In this document: piece by piece, positions 15,755 to 26,084 of the stretch
Layout: every line of letters starts with the position of its first letter
How positions within the stretch are numbered: position 1 is the first letter of the stretch
Assembly (NCBI RefSeq): GCF_004364175.1
Contig: NZ_SNZW01000018.1
Coordinates: forward strand, 124,001 to 188,000
Reading direction: 5' to 3'
DNA from: Maribacter caenipelagi
GTDB taxonomy: Bacteria; Bacteroidota; Bacteroidia; Flavobacteriales; Flavobacteriaceae
Length of the DNA stretch: 64,000 bases
Program-made: the position numbers and the translations under genes
Notes under the pieces: generated by a model
Seen by the model: only the letters and a program-made list of their open reading frames with translations
Databases searched by the model: none
What the model was told of the DNA's origin: nothing

Positions 15755-17119
15755 TTACAATTCTATATTCAATAACTGACCTGTAAGTTGCAATAGTTGA
15801 AGCTCTGCTAATTTTGCATCGTACTTTGCCAAGTTCTTATTGGTCTGAGCGTTTAACAAATTGATCTGTGCCTGTCTAAATTCTATAGATGTAATACTGC
15901 CCAATTGAAATTGTTCTTTTGAACGTTCAAAATTGTTTTGGTTCGTAAATACGTTTTGCTCTTGAATTTGATATATTTTTAAAAGATTCTCATACAATGC
16001 CATTGCATTTTGCATATCTCTATTTACTTCTAGCTCTACCTGCTTGCGCAATAATTCTTGATTAGCATAGGTAATCTTCGCATTCTTTACACTTACGGTT
16101 GTGCTACCACCATCAAAAAGATTCCACGTAAGACTTGCACCTAAAGAATAGTTACCTACGTTAGAATTAGTGCCCGGAAATACGGCCCCCGTTAAGAAAG
16201 CAGAAGGGGCATTTTGGTTTCTATTCCATCCATAAGAACCGGTAAGACCAATCGTTGGCAAATAGCCCGATTTGTTCACTTTAATATCATATGCATTGAT
16301 ATTTAAATTGGTTTCTGTCTGTAAGACCGCCACGTTATTCTTAATAGCCTCATCCATGAACTCGACAATCTGAAATTTAGGTATGAAAACAATAGTGGTA
16401 TCTACCTGATATTGGGTAGCTAAATCTTGGTTCAAAACTACATTTAAATCGCGCTTTGCATTTGCCAATTGCTGCTCGGTATTCAATAAATTAATGCTAT
16501 CATTGGTCATATCTACCTGAGCGTTCAATATATCTAACCTGGTATTTTGACCGTATTCAAAAGAATATTCTGACCTGGTTATTCTATCTCTTGAAATTTC
16601 CAATGCTTGCTTTTGAACATTTTTATTCTCGGTCAATCGAGCGATTTCAAAATAAACCGTGAACATCTGTATCATTGTATTTTCAATGGTCTCGCGAGCC
16701 TGTAACGTACTTAATTGATACTGCTCTTTTAGTCTTTTATAATTGTAAAATCTACCCATTCCATCGAATAACGTATAGTTAAGGTTCAAAGCAGAACTAT
16801 ATCGCTGACTCTCTGCACCATCAATAGAAATGTCATCTCTTTCGGTACCATCATCATTAAATTGCCCTGGAAATTCGGTTGTGGTATTATTGTTATTATA
16901 GGTTGCCGCCGCCGTACCTGTCAAGGTAGGTAAATAGCCAGAGTTTAAAATACTCGTGTTATTTTCAGCAATCTCGACTTGACCTTTAGCTATCTCAATT
17001 CCGAAATTGTTCTCCAAAGCCTTTATAACAGCATCTTCCTTCAAAAGTGTCTTTTCTTGTGCAAAAATTCCACAAAGCGGAAAAAATACTAATAATGTGA
17101 TGAATCTTACTTTACTCAT
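15755..17119 (-). CDS. TolC-family outer-membrane efflux protein
   Basis: This 454-residue protein has a signal peptide (FITLLVFFPLCGIFAQ). It has the duplicated helix-strand pattern of outer-membrane efflux proteins: two long helical hairpins with Asn/Gln/Leu-rich repeats (QLANAKRDLNVVLNQDL; AQINLLNAQTNKNLAKYDAKLAELQLLQLTG) and strand pairs (SSALNLNYTLFDGMGR; SLGASLTWNLFDGGST). It is the last gene of an adaptor-RND-TolC operon, and its ATG overlaps the pump stop by one base (TAATG). It forms the outer-membrane exit duct of the tripartite pump. Confidence 0.93.
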   Translation of the reverse strand: MSKVRFITLLVFFPLCGIFAQEKTLLKEDAVIKALENNFGIEIAKGQVEIAENNTSILNSGYLPTLTGTAAATYNNNNTTTEFPGQFNDDGTERDDISIDGAESQRYSSALNLNYTLFDGMGRFYNYKRLKEQYQLSTLQARETIENTMIQMFTVYFEIARLTENKNVQKQALEISRDRITRSEYSFEYGQNTRLDILNAQVDMTNDSINLLNTEQQLANAKRDLNVVLNQDLATQYQVDTTIVFIPKFQIVEFMDEAIKNNVAVLQTETNLNINAYDIKVNKSGYLPTIGLTGSYGWNRNQNAPSAFLTGAVFPGTNSNVGNYSLGASLTWNLFDGGSTTVSVKNAKITYANQELLRKQVELEVNRDMQNAMALYENLLKIYQIQEQNVFTNQNNFERSKEQFQLGSITSIEFRQAQINLLNAQTNKNLAKYDAKLAELQLLQLTGQLLNIEL

Positions 17120-20100
17120 TATAACTTATCTATATTCTTATATGGATGTGAACCACCTTCAATTTGCCCTAGATGTTCGCTACCTTCAATTGCCCCATGC
17201 GAATGACTTTCTAAATGTGAAGCTTCTTTTCTTTCTTTAATTGCTCTTTCTACTTCTTCTTTCGTAATCTTATGACCCGAAGCGAAAGATAAATTCTGCG
17301 CTTTTAAATTGTTGCTGAACGATAAAAACAATGGCAACATCAATAAGGTCAGCACTGTAGCAATACCAATACCATAGGCAATAGAAATCGCCATTGGCTT
17401 CAAGAACTGCGCTTGTCTACTCGTCTCTAACATTAAAGGAGCCAAACCTGCGATAGTAGTTATCGATGTCAAGAAAATTGCTCTAAATCTCGATTTACCT
17501 GCTTCAAAAATGGCATTATCGAAAGACATACCTTCACGTAAATTCGAATTGAACTTACCGATAAGTACAAGGCCATCGTTTACCATAATACCGATCAAGG
17601 CAATAATACCTAATATAGAAAGTACGTTTATTGGAAAATCGTGTATCCAATGTCCCCATGCTACCGCTGTAAAGCTAAACGGCACCAATAATAATAACAT
17701 TAACGGCTGACTAAAACTTCTAAAGGTAAATGCGATAGTGATATAGATTAACAATATTACCGTAAAACCTACCAACTTTAAAGAGCCTGTCAATTTCTCC
17801 AGCTCTCTATTCTGACCTTCGTAAGATGCACTTACCGTTGGATACTTAGATTGTATCTCTGGCATGTGCACATTCTGAATTTCGGTCATGATTTCTGTAG
17901 GGCTATCCTTTACATCTTTCATATCGGCAGACACTTGAATTTCTCGTCTACCTTCTAAACGATTGATAGCAACATCACCACGTACAATAGTATAATCTGC
18001 AATTTCACTCAATGGTACCCGATCACCTGACGGAGTTACAATACGCATATCATCTAAATTAGAGATTGACGATCGCTCTTCTTTATCGTAACGAACCCAA
18101 ACCCTGATCTCATCTTGAGAACGCTGAAAACGTTGTGCCTGAACCCCAAAGAAACCTGCACGAACCTGAGTCATTAATGTCTGTAGATCCAAACCTAATA
18201 AATAGGCGTTCTCTTTTAAGGTTAATCTAATTTCTTTTATACCCGCCGGGTCATTATCTGCAATATCCTTTAATCTAGGATTTTTGGTCAATATGCCCTT
18301 TAATTCAGCTTTAGCTGCTTTTAACTGCTCGATATTATTACCAAGTAAGGATACCGAAACCGGTGACCCACCAAAGTTACCGCCAGAACCATAAATTAGA
18401 CTTTCTACACCTACCACCGGACCAACTAATTCTTCTAATCTTCTAGTGACCATATCTGCAGAAATCTCATTTGGTCTTTCTTCACCTGGTAACAAGTTAA
18501 GAGTCAATACCGCCGAAGAAGAACCCGGACCTAATCTTCTGATTATATTCTCAAAAACATCTTTATCTGATGCAACCATATATTCTTCTGTCAATTCTTT
18601 ATTGACGATTAAGGCTTTTTCTTCGATTAATGAGATAATGGAATCTGTGATTTTTTCATTGGTACCATTTGGCATCTCTAATTCAATACCAACCCTATCA
18701 CTGGCAATTCTTGGAAAGAAAGCCGTTCTTATAATACCGCCACCTACAGAACCTAATGTTAAAATAAAGGCTGATGCAAATACAGCGAACATGAATATTT
18801 TATGATTCATAGAAAAACGTAGAACTGGCGTATATAATTTATCACGCATCCATACCATTAGCCTATCTCCAAATTCATTGATTACCCTTAGTTTGGCAAA
18901 TGCATTCGCTAATCCGCTTTTTGGTTTATCATCTATTGGCTGCAATGCTTTAGAATGAGCTAGGTGAGCAGGTAATATAACCAATGCCTCTACTAACGAC
19001 ACTACCAATGTCAAAATAACAATAACAGAAACCTCACCAAAGAACTCACCAATTCTACTATCTAAAAACAAGAAAATAGAGAACGCTAAAATCGTTGTAA
19101 TAATAGCAGAAATAATAGGAGGCAGTACTTCCATAGTACCATCTACGGCTGCCTGAACAGGAGATTTCCCTTTTTCGTAATGCTGATAAATATTCTCGGC
19201 AATTACAATACCATCATCTACCAAAATACCGATAACGATGATCATACCAAACAATGAAAGTACATTAATGGTAACATCGAAGAAGCCCGCAAAAACGAAC
19301 ATCCCCAAGAAAGCAACAGGTAAACCAAAGGCTACCCAGAACGCTAATCTTGTATTCAAGAAAAGAGATAAGAATATTAATACCAACACCATACCCATAA
19401 TGGCATTCTCTGTCAGTAACTGTGTTCTTTGATTTAACGTTGTAGATTGATCCGATACTACATCTAACTTAATGTTATTATACTTCTGATTGAACTCAAC
19501 TACATATTCATTAACCTGATCTGCAGCGGCAATTAAATCTTCGTTATTAGTACTAGTTATAGTTGTACTAACAGATAGGTTACCATTAAAAAAAGTTGCA
19601 TTTGGGGTTTCAGCAAAACGATCCCTAACAATAGCTACATCTTTTAAACGAATTACATTACCAGATTGATCTGCACGAACAACAAGGTTATTTAGTTCAC
19701 TACCGTAATACGAACGGTTATTTGCACGTATTAAATATTCTTCGGCATCTGTTTTAATATTACCACCTGTTACTAGTATGTTAGCATTGGCAACCGAACT
19801 AGCTACTTCAGAAAACGACAAGCCGTAAGCTAAAAGATCATTTTCATTAACAGCTATCTCAATTTCTTCATTCGGGAAACCAGAAATCTCTATTTGAGAG
19901 ATACCCTCCATGGCCCTAAGGTCATTCTCGATTTCTCTACCAACACTCTTCAGTGTTGCTAACGGAATGTCTTCTCCACTAATAGCAAAAGATATGGTTT
20001 GACGAACACTTTCTAATTTAGAAACGATTAAAGGCTCCATACCGGTTGGGAAGGTAGGTACTCTATCTACCGCATTTTTTACTTCTAAAAGCATGAAGTC

Positions 20101-20406
20101 GATATTCTCTCCTTTTTCAATCTCTACATTAATGGTACCACTGTTCTCTCTAGAAGTAGAGGTTACACGATCAACGCCTTCAAGTCCTTTTAAGTTATCT
20201 TCTATCTTAAGTACAATACCTTCCTCTACCTCTTGTGGCGATGCACCTGGGTATGTAATTGTAATCGCAATGTTCTTAGAATCCGTCAATGGAAAGTAAG
20301 AAGACTTCAAAGCCTTTGCCCCTACAATACCAAATAAGGCAAACGAAATAACTATAACATTAACGGCAACATGATACCGAATAAAATATTCTATCAGTTT
20401 ACGCAT
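17119..20406 (-). CDS. RND (AcrB-family) efflux transporter
   Basis: This 1095-residue inner-membrane pump has the two-fold RND layout: TM1 near 13-31, a periplasmic porter loop, six TM segments from about 335, then the same again. VDDGI (D397, D398) in TM4 is the proton-relay pair, and ALIGIMVNDGLVLIGKF is its counterpart in the second half. The DSRIGEFFGEVSVIVILTLVVSLVEALVILP segment is typical. The extra C-terminal tail (about 1045-1095) is His/Ser/Gly-rich (SHLESHSHGAIEGSEH) and could bind metal, although the pump lacks the clear signature of the CusA metal class. Drug or lipid export is inferred. Start and stop overlap those of its neighbours by one base each. Confidence 0.93.
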   Translation of the reverse strand: MRKLIEYFIRYHVAVNVIVISFALFGIVGAKALKSSYFPLTDSKNIAITITYPGASPQEVEEGIVLKIEDNLKGLEGVDRVTSTSRENSGTINVEIEKGENIDFMLLEVKNAVDRVPTFPTGMEPLIVSKLESVRQTISFAISGEDIPLATLKSVGREIENDLRAMEGISQIEISGFPNEEIEIAVNENDLLAYGLSFSEVASSVANANILVTGGNIKTDAEEYLIRANNRSYYGSELNNLVVRADQSGNVIRLKDVAIVRDRFAETPNATFFNGNLSVSTTITSTNNEDLIAAADQVNEYVVEFNQKYNNIKLDVVSDQSTTLNQRTQLLTENAIMGMVLVLIFLSLFLNTRLAFWVAFGLPVAFLGMFVFAGFFDVTINVLSLFGMIIVIGILVDDGIVIAENIYQHYEKGKSPVQAAVDGTMEVLPPIISAIITTILAFSIFLFLDSRIGEFFGEVSVIVILTLVVSLVEALVILPAHLAHSKALQPIDDKPKSGLANAFAKLRVINEFGDRLMVWMRDKLYTPVLRFSMNHKIFMFAVFASAFILTLGSVGGGIIRTAFFPRIASDRVGIELEMPNGTNEKITDSIISLIEEKALIVNKELTEEYMVASDKDVFENIIRRLGPGSSSAVLTLNLLPGEERPNEISADMVTRRLEELVGPVVGVESLIYGSGGNFGGSPVSVSLLGNNIEQLKAAKAELKGILTKNPRLKDIADNDPAGIKEIRLTLKENAYLLGLDLQTLMTQVRAGFFGVQAQRFQRSQDEIRVWVRYDKEERSSISNLDDMRIVTPSGDRVPLSEIADYTIVRGDVAINRLEGRREIQVSADMKDVKDSPTEIMTEIQNVHMPEIQSKYPTVSASYEGQNRELEKLTGSLKLVGFTVILLIYITIAFTFRSFSQPLMLLLLVPFSFTAVAWGHWIHDFPINVLSILGIIALIGIMVNDGLVLIGKFNSNLREGMSFDNAIFEAGKSRFRAIFLTSITTIAGLAPLMLETSRQAQFLKPMAISIAYGIGIATVLTLLMLPLFLSFSNNLKAQNLSFASGHKITKEEVERAIKERKEASHLESHSHGAIEGSEHLGQIEGGSHPYKNIDKL

Positions 20407-21536
20407 TATTCTTTCTTATTTTCTGGTTGTTCAGAGTACATTTTTACCGCCATACCTGTAAAAGCACCACTTATAGGCTTAGAAACTATTGTAATTCCGT
20501 CAGGTACGTTTTTAAGTACAACACTCTTGTCTGAGAAATAAACAGGCTCTACATCGATCTTATCAAGAACAGAGTCTCGTACTATAAATATCTTGTTGCC
20601 TTCCAACAACAACCCTCTATCTACCTGAATAGCATCTTCTTCTTTTTTTGCATCTAAATCTGCTTCTAAATACATACCTTCTCTTAAGTTCTCGTCGTCA
20701 ACTTCGATATAAGCGTTTACCGTTTGGGTCAGCTGATCAATACTACCACTGATTCTTGTAACTTTACCTTTATAGGTGCTGTTATCATCTAAATTGGTAA
20801 GTTCAACCGACTCGCCTACTTTTAATAAATCAGTATAGCGTTTACTAATAGCAACTTCAAGTTCGTAAACTTCGGTATTAATGAATTCTCCTAATTTCTG
20901 ACCTGATCTTACCAAAGTACCTTCGGTAACCAAGGTCTCAGTAAGAATCCCTGAAAATGGAGCTACTATACGATATTTAGATAATCGTTGCTCTAAATTC
21001 TTAACATTATAAAAACTGGTTAAAATACCTCTACCTGAAATAAAGAACTTTTCTTTCTCCGTAGTCATTTCTGGAAGCGCCGGAGTGGTTTTTGACATAT
21101 CAAAATTAGAAAGGTAATCTTGCCATTTCGAATAGATATCTGGATAGTCTAATCGTAAATCGGGCATAACAGCCGTTAATTGATTGAAAAGATTACTCTT
21201 TGCAGATTGCACGCTTGCAGCATATTCATTTGCATCGATGCTTATAATAGTCTCGCCTTTACGAAAAGCTTGCCCTTCTTTGAACAGCTTGCTACCCTTT
21301 TTAAATACACCTTGAACCTCAGCATATAACTCTACCCGTTGTTTCGCTGTTAGGTTACCATTTGCCGATACTACAATGGGTACCATTCCATTCTTTACTA
21401 CCTCTGTAAAAACAGTTTTAACTACTTTATCAGATTTGGGCTTGAATGTTTTCTTACTATCAATAATAGCTCCAGCTAAAAAAAAGGACACTACAATTAG
21501 TAAAATACCTAAAACGGTAAAAATAATTTTTCGCAT
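20406..21536 (-). CDS. Periplasmic adaptor (HlyD/AcrA family) of the RND pump
   Basis: This 376-residue membrane-fusion protein has an N-terminal anchor (IIFTVLGILLIVVSFFLAGAII). The lipoyl-type halves are VVSANGNLTAKQRVELYAEVQGVFKKG and YRIVAPFSGILTETLVTEGTLV, with only a short helical hairpin between them. The beta-barrel part follows, with YELEVAISKRYTDLLKVGESVEL and YIEVDDENLREGMYLEADLDA. It is the first gene of the operon and shares the TAATG overlap with the pump gene. On the reverse strand, TATTTTTG at 21578-21585 is a possible -7 promoter box 42 bases upstream. Confidence 0.92.
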   Translation of the reverse strand: MRKIIFTVLGILLIVVSFFLAGAIIDSKKTFKPKSDKVVKTVFTEVVKNGMVPIVVSANGNLTAKQRVELYAEVQGVFKKGSKLFKEGQAFRKGETIISIDANEYAASVQSAKSNLFNQLTAVMPDLRLDYPDIYSKWQDYLSNFDMSKTTPALPEMTTEKEKFFISGRGILTSFYNVKNLEQRLSKYRIVAPFSGILTETLVTEGTLVRSGQKLGEFINTEVYELEVAISKRYTDLLKVGESVELTNLDDNSTYKGKVTRISGSIDQLTQTVNAYIEVDDENLREGMYLEADLDAKKEEDAIQVDRGLLLEGNKIFIVRDSVLDKIDVEPVYFSDKSVVLKNVPDGITIVSKPISGAFTGMAVKMYSEQPENKKE

Positions 21537-21920
21537 TTTATTTTAATTTATAAGCGTATTTTAAAAAAACACAGAATCAAAAATACTTTTTAATATCCTT
21601 TAGAATCACACTAATTAAATGAACCGACCAAATTTCAACGTGAAACGACTTTGATACTAATTCAGCTTAATTTTCTACTATTCTTTAGGAACTTTATTTC
21701 CCTAAAACTTCAACACTAACGTCTTAAATTCAGCGACACATTTTTAACAACAATCAAAGTATTGTTAAAACTGAACAGCAATTTTAAAAAGACTTTAACG
21801 CGATACTTTTGGAAATCAATTAATCATCGGCGAAACTACGAAAAAACCCCTCTGTCATTAAAAGCCTTAATGGTTAAAGTAATCATAAAACTGTCGCTAT
21901 CGAAGATTATCAGAAATTAA

Positions 21921-21948
21921 AAAAGGGATGCAAAAGCATCCCTTTTTT
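21921..21948 (-). terminator. Bidirectional terminator after the first LRR gene
   Basis: GGGATGC and GCATCCC (21925-21942) form a seven-base stem with an AAAA loop. It is flanked by A on one side and six T on the other, so it can work on either strand. It lies 20 bases past the stop of the LRR gene at 21968. The rest of the 21537-21920 gap is upstream sequence of the efflux operon with no gene visible. Confidence 0.85.
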
Positions 21949-21967
21949 AATTTATATTTCAACTTCT

Positions 21968-22852
21968 TTAGTTTCGTTTTACATCTTCGTACTTGGTATC
22001 TACAATGCGCGTTCTACTGGCATCTGTACTACCAAATTTCATATTTAAAAATTCATCGTCACTATCAAAAACTGCAAGTTTTGAACTCTGCATTCTTAAT
22101 AACGAATTTAAAGATCTAAAGTCGTTACCCTGCAATTGTACAAACTCTAAATTACTTAAGGTTGCCATACCGTTTGGCAAATCACCTTCGAACTGGTTAT
22201 AAGATAGAATCAATTCTTTTAAATTAACTAAACGACCAAGATCAACTTCTATAGTACCTGCTAATTTATTACCAAAAAGCTCTAGCCTTTCTAACTTACC
22301 CAATTTTTCAATTGACTTAGGTAAGCTTCCTTCTAAGTAATTACTTGAAAGGTTTAAGGTTTTTAGGTTTGACAATTCTCCTATTCCACTCGGAATAGTT
22401 CCTTGCAATAAATTATTGAACATTGACAATTCTTCTAGTTGTGTCATTTTTGAACAATCTTGAGGTAAATTACCCTTCAGCTTATTCATCTCTAAACGCA
22501 TAGTTGTCAACTTTTCTAACTGAAACATATCTTCTGGTAAATTCCCTTCGATTACGTTAAATGCAAGATTCAATGTTTGTAAATGTGAGAGGACCGAGAT
22601 TCCTTCAGGAATAGCCCCTGTAAGATTATTACGATAAAGTTTCAATGCAGTTACATGACCATCTTCGATTTCCACACCATACCAAGTTGATGGATCAGCT
22701 TTTACATCCCATTTATTTTGCCATTGATCACCAACGGTACTTTTATTGAATTCTAATAGGTATTGTTTTTCGCTAGTAGGTATTTGCGCTCGGATCATAT
22801 AACTACAAGTCAGCACAAGAATTAAGAAGGTATTGGTTATAACATTTTTCAT
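21968..22852 (-). CDS. Secreted leucine-rich-repeat protein
   Basis: This 294-residue protein has a signal peptide (TFLILVLTCSYMIRA-Q) and a plant-type LRR N-cap (KQYLLEFNKSTVGDQWQNKWD, TWYGVEIEDGHV). About eight repeats follow, of the form LxxLxLxxNxLxGxIPxxIGxLxNL (about 65-250). A non-repeat tail ends in SRTRIVDTKYEDVKRN. LRR proteins of this kind act in protein binding outside the cell. It has no T9SS-type C-terminal domain that I can see. It is a tandem paralogue of the gene at 23066, with terminators after both, so each is expressed on its own. Confidence 0.88.
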   Translation of the reverse strand: MKNVITNTFLILVLTCSYMIRAQIPTSEKQYLLEFNKSTVGDQWQNKWDVKADPSTWYGVEIEDGHVTALKLYRNNLTGAIPEGISVLSHLQTLNLAFNVIEGNLPEDMFQLEKLTTMRLEMNKLKGNLPQDCSKMTQLEELSMFNNLLQGTIPSGIGELSNLKTLNLSSNYLEGSLPKSIEKLGKLERLELFGNKLAGTIEVDLGRLVNLKELILSYNQFEGDLPNGMATLSNLEFVQLQGNDFRSLNSLLRMQSSKLAVFDSDDEFLNMKFGSTDASRTRIVDTKYEDVKRN

Positions 22853-23004
22853 ACTGAAAAAATTAACTTATTTGAAGGGACTTTTACTTAAACCTCTTAC
22901 ACGGTAATACTCCTATTATACAGCTTTAGTGTAAAAAGTACTTTTATTATAACGTGCAAAAAATATATTTATGATATATAGCTAGCAATAATGCATAACA
23001 ACAA

Positions 23005-23032
23005 GAAAGAGATGTTGAACAACATCTCTTTC
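23005..23032 (-). terminator. Hairpin terminator after the second LRR gene
   Basis: GAAAGAGATGTT and AACATCTCTTTC form a perfect 12-base stem with a GAAC loop, 34 bases past the stop of the gene at 23066. The reverse-strand continuation is T-rich rather than a pure T-run, so termination strength is uncertain. Confidence 0.7.
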
Positions 23033-23065
23033 TTTCACCAAACTAACTAAAAGTGTAAACTACTC

Positions 23066-23941
23066 TTACTCTTCTATATCTTCGAACTTAGTATCTGCCA
23101 TTCTGGTTTTACTGAAGTTGATATCTTTAAATTCTAATTTCTTATCATCTTTATCATAATCAAAAACTAAATACTCTTTCGTTTCTAAAAACTCTAAAGC
23201 TTTGAACGAACTGAAATTATTATTCTGAATTTGAAATACTTCTAAACTTGCTAAATCAGCAAACTCGTTAGGAATATCACCTATGAATCTATTATTTGCC
23301 AAAACCAATTCTTTCAACTTGCTTAGTTTACCCATATCTCTTGGTATAGCACCTTCTAATCTATTTTCAAATAAACCTAATGTTTCTAATTGAGATAATG
23401 AACCTAATGAACTTGGTATGTCACCATAGAACTCATTGCTTGAAAGATTCAATACTTTTAGATCTGTTAGGTTACCTACCGTAGCTGGAATTTTACCTGT
23501 GAAAAAATTGTTGAAAGCTGAAAGCTCTTCTAATAGTATTAGATTACCAATACCTTCTGGCAGTTCGCCATTAAGCCTATTCATTTCTAATTTCAAAACT
23601 TTCAAATTAGATAGGTTTGCTATTTCTGCAGGTAATGAACCTGTTAATGAATTGAATGCAAGATTCAATACCTTAAGATTTTGTAAATTTCCTATTTGCG
23701 AAGAAATTGATCCCATAAGGTTATTATGGAACAAATTAACTTCTACCACCTTATCATTTTCGACCTTGACACCGTGCCATTGAGAAACCGGAGTATTTAA
23801 ATCCCATTTCTTTACCCAATGACTACCATTGGCAGTTTCGTAAAAATCAATCAAAGCTTTCTTCTCCTTTTTCGAGACTTCTGCAAAACAGGCAGATGTT
23901 AGAAATAACACACTGAAACTTAAATAGTATAATTTTTTCAT
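23066..23941 (-). CDS. Secreted leucine-rich-repeat protein, paralogue
   Basis: This 291-residue protein has a signal peptide (MKKLYYLSFSVLFLTSACFA), the same LRR N-cap (KALIDFYETANGSHWVKKWD, QWHGVKVENDKV) and about eight repeats as its neighbour. Its tail, FKDINFSKTRMADTKFEDIEE, matches that of the downstream paralogue. The frame is open eight codons further (to 23965), but the ATG at 23941 starts the signal peptide. The pair arose by tandem duplication. The conserved R-x-x-DTKxED tail argues for a shared role outside the repeats, perhaps attachment or partner binding. Confidence 0.88.
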   Translation of the reverse strand: MKKLYYLSFSVLFLTSACFAEVSKKEKKALIDFYETANGSHWVKKWDLNTPVSQWHGVKVENDKVVEVNLFHNNLMGSISSQIGNLQNLKVLNLAFNSLTGSLPAEIANLSNLKVLKLEMNRLNGELPEGIGNLILLEELSAFNNFFTGKIPATVGNLTDLKVLNLSSNEFYGDIPSSLGSLSQLETLGLFENRLEGAIPRDMGKLSKLKELVLANNRFIGDIPNEFADLASLEVFQIQNNNFSSFKALEFLETKEYLVFDYDKDDKKLEFKDINFSKTRMADTKFEDIEE

Positions 23942-24102
23942 AAGATGGTGGTTTGATAAATTCAATATACTAAGAATTATCCTACAAATTTGAACTAATA
24001 ACGTCGAATACTAAAATTTTATCGTTAACTAACCCCTATTTGTTGTGAAAGTAGCTGAAAGTGTTGTGAAACCCCCAAATCTGTATGTCAACAATTTAAC
24101 TA

Positions 24103-26013
24103 CTAAGCTAACTCATCAATGTCAATTGTAAGCGTTTCCCAGTTCTGCATTAGTGTTTCCAACTTTTTCTTTTTCGCTTGGTATCCTTCGAAAAAATCAG
24201 GCTTAGCAATAGTGGCATCATAATCTACCAACAAGTTATGGTCAATGTCTTTAATCTCCTTTTCAAGGCTGCCTATTTTGCTTTCTACCGAACTCAATTG
24301 ATTTTTTAAACTTTTAAGCTTTTTCTGGTCTTGAAAAGAATTTGATGCTTTTGGTTTTGCCTTTTCAACAACTACTGTTTGCTTTTTCTCTATAGCTCTA
24401 AAATTTTCTACTTTTCGCTGCTCTAAGTAGAAATCTACATCACCTAAATACTCTCTAATTTTTTGATCTTTAAACTCATACACCTTATTGGTTAGCCCTT
24501 GTAAAAAATCTCTATCGTGAGAAACCAATATTAAAGTACCTTCAAAATTTAAACATGCTTGCTTTAGTACATTTTTCGATTTAATATCTAAGTGGTTGGT
24601 AGGCTCATCCATCACCAGTACATTAAAAGGCTGCAGTAACATTTTAGCTAAAGCCAAACGGTTACGCTCACCACCTGAAAGTACTTTCACATACTTATCT
24701 ACCTCATCGCCCCTAAATAAAAATGAACCTAAAATATCTCTTACCTTACTTCTGTTTTTTTCGTTTGCGGCATCAATCATCGTATCTAAAATGGTCTTAT
24801 TACCATCGAGATACTCCGCCTGGTTTTGAGCAAAATATCCTATTTGTACATTATGACCCAATTTTAGGTGTCCGTCATGTTTAAGTTCACCAACAATAAT
24901 TTTTGCCAAAGTAGATTTACCTTGTCCGTTCTGACCAACGAAGGCTGTTTTACTATCACGCTCTATTAGCAGGTTAATATCGTTTAACACTAAATTATCA
25001 CCATAAGCTTTTGAGAGTTCTTCTATCTCTACAACGACCTTACCGGGAGTAACGGAAATTGGAAAACGAAGACTCATTACACTATTGTCATCTTCATCGA
25101 CCTCTATACGCTCTATTTTATCTAATTTCTTAATTAAAGATTGCGCCATTGAAGCCTTGGTCGATTTTGCCCTAAACTTTTCAATTAATCTTTCTGCTTG
25201 CTGAATTTCTTTTTCTTGGTTCTTTTGAGCGTTAACCTGCTGCTGCTTTATCTCATTTCTTAATACCAGGTATTCGGTATATGGCTTATTGTAATCGTAA
25301 ATACGACCTAATGAGATTTCAATAGTTCTGTTGGTAACATTATCTAAGAACATTTTATCGTGAGATACGATTACCACCGCACCTGTATAATTATTTAAAA
25401 ACTGCTCGAACCAAATAATAGATTCAATATCCAAGTGATTGGTCGGCTCATCGAGCAACAACACATCATTTGTTTGCAGTAATAATTTGGCTAGCTCTAT
25501 ACGCATACGCCAACCACCTGAAAAGGTTTCGGTCTTTTTATCAAAATCTTCTCTTCTAAAACCTAAACCTTGTAGTATTTTTTCTGTTTCGCCTTGGTAA
25601 TTATATCCTCCTAAAATTTCATAATGGTGGGTAATATCACTGAGGTCAACAATTAATTGACTGTACGAATCTGATTCATAATCCGTTCGTTCTGCTAATT
25701 GTTTGTTGATTTCATCTAATTTAAGCTCTAAAGATTTTATCTCTTCAAATGCTTGATATGCCTCTTCTAAAACTGACCGACCTTCTACAAAATCTATATC
25801 TTGTCTTAGAAAACCAATTTTGATATCTTTTTCTATTGCAATAACACCGGTATCTAAAGCCATATCCTTGTTAAGCAGTTTTAACAAGGTTGATTTACCC
25901 GCGCCGTTTTTACCTACTAGCCCTGCTCTATTTCCCGCATTTAAACGGAATGATATCTCTTCAAATAAATATTCTCCTCCAAAAGAGACTGATAGGTTGT
26001 GAACGTTTAACAT
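24103..26013 (-). CDS. ABC-F family ATPase
   Basis: This 636-residue cytosolic protein has two ATP-binding cassettes and no membrane segment. Cassette 1 has Walker A GLVGKNGAGKST (31-42), signature FSGGWRMRIELAK and Walker B LLLDEPTNHLDI. Cassette 2 has AFVGQNGQGKST, LSGGERNRLALAK and LVMDEPTNHLDI. The linker between them (QQVNAQKNQEKEIQQAERLIEKFRAKSTKA) is the helical P-site tRNA interaction motif typical of ribosome-associated ABC-F proteins, and a C-terminal coiled coil follows (about 560-625). It resembles the Uup/YbiT group. The role is translation-linked, and antibiotic protection is possible but not indicated. It is transcribed alone. Confidence 0.93.
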   Translation of the reverse strand: MLNVHNLSVSFGGEYLFEEISFRLNAGNRAGLVGKNGAGKSTLLKLLNKDMALDTGVIAIEKDIKIGFLRQDIDFVEGRSVLEEAYQAFEEIKSLELKLDEINKQLAERTDYESDSYSQLIVDLSDITHHYEILGGYNYQGETEKILQGLGFRREDFDKKTETFSGGWRMRIELAKLLLQTNDVLLLDEPTNHLDIESIIWFEQFLNNYTGAVVIVSHDKMFLDNVTNRTIEISLGRIYDYNKPYTEYLVLRNEIKQQQVNAQKNQEKEIQQAERLIEKFRAKSTKASMAQSLIKKLDKIERIEVDEDDNSVMSLRFPISVTPGKVVVEIEELSKAYGDNLVLNDINLLIERDSKTAFVGQNGQGKSTLAKIIVGELKHDGHLKLGHNVQIGYFAQNQAEYLDGNKTILDTMIDAANEKNRSKVRDILGSFLFRGDEVDKYVKVLSGGERNRLALAKMLLQPFNVLVMDEPTNHLDIKSKNVLKQACLNFEGTLILVSHDRDFLQGLTNKVYEFKDQKIREYLGDVDFYLEQRKVENFRAIEKKQTVVVEKAKPKASNSFQDQKKLKSLKNQLSSVESKIGSLEKEIKDIDHNLLVDYDATIAKPDFFEGYQAKKKKLETLMQNWETLTIDIDELA

Positions 26014-26084
26014 AAATTCTAATTATTCTATTTTTTTACTCGAAAGCAGGGACTATTTTACCCTAGTAACTTTTAAGTTAAATT

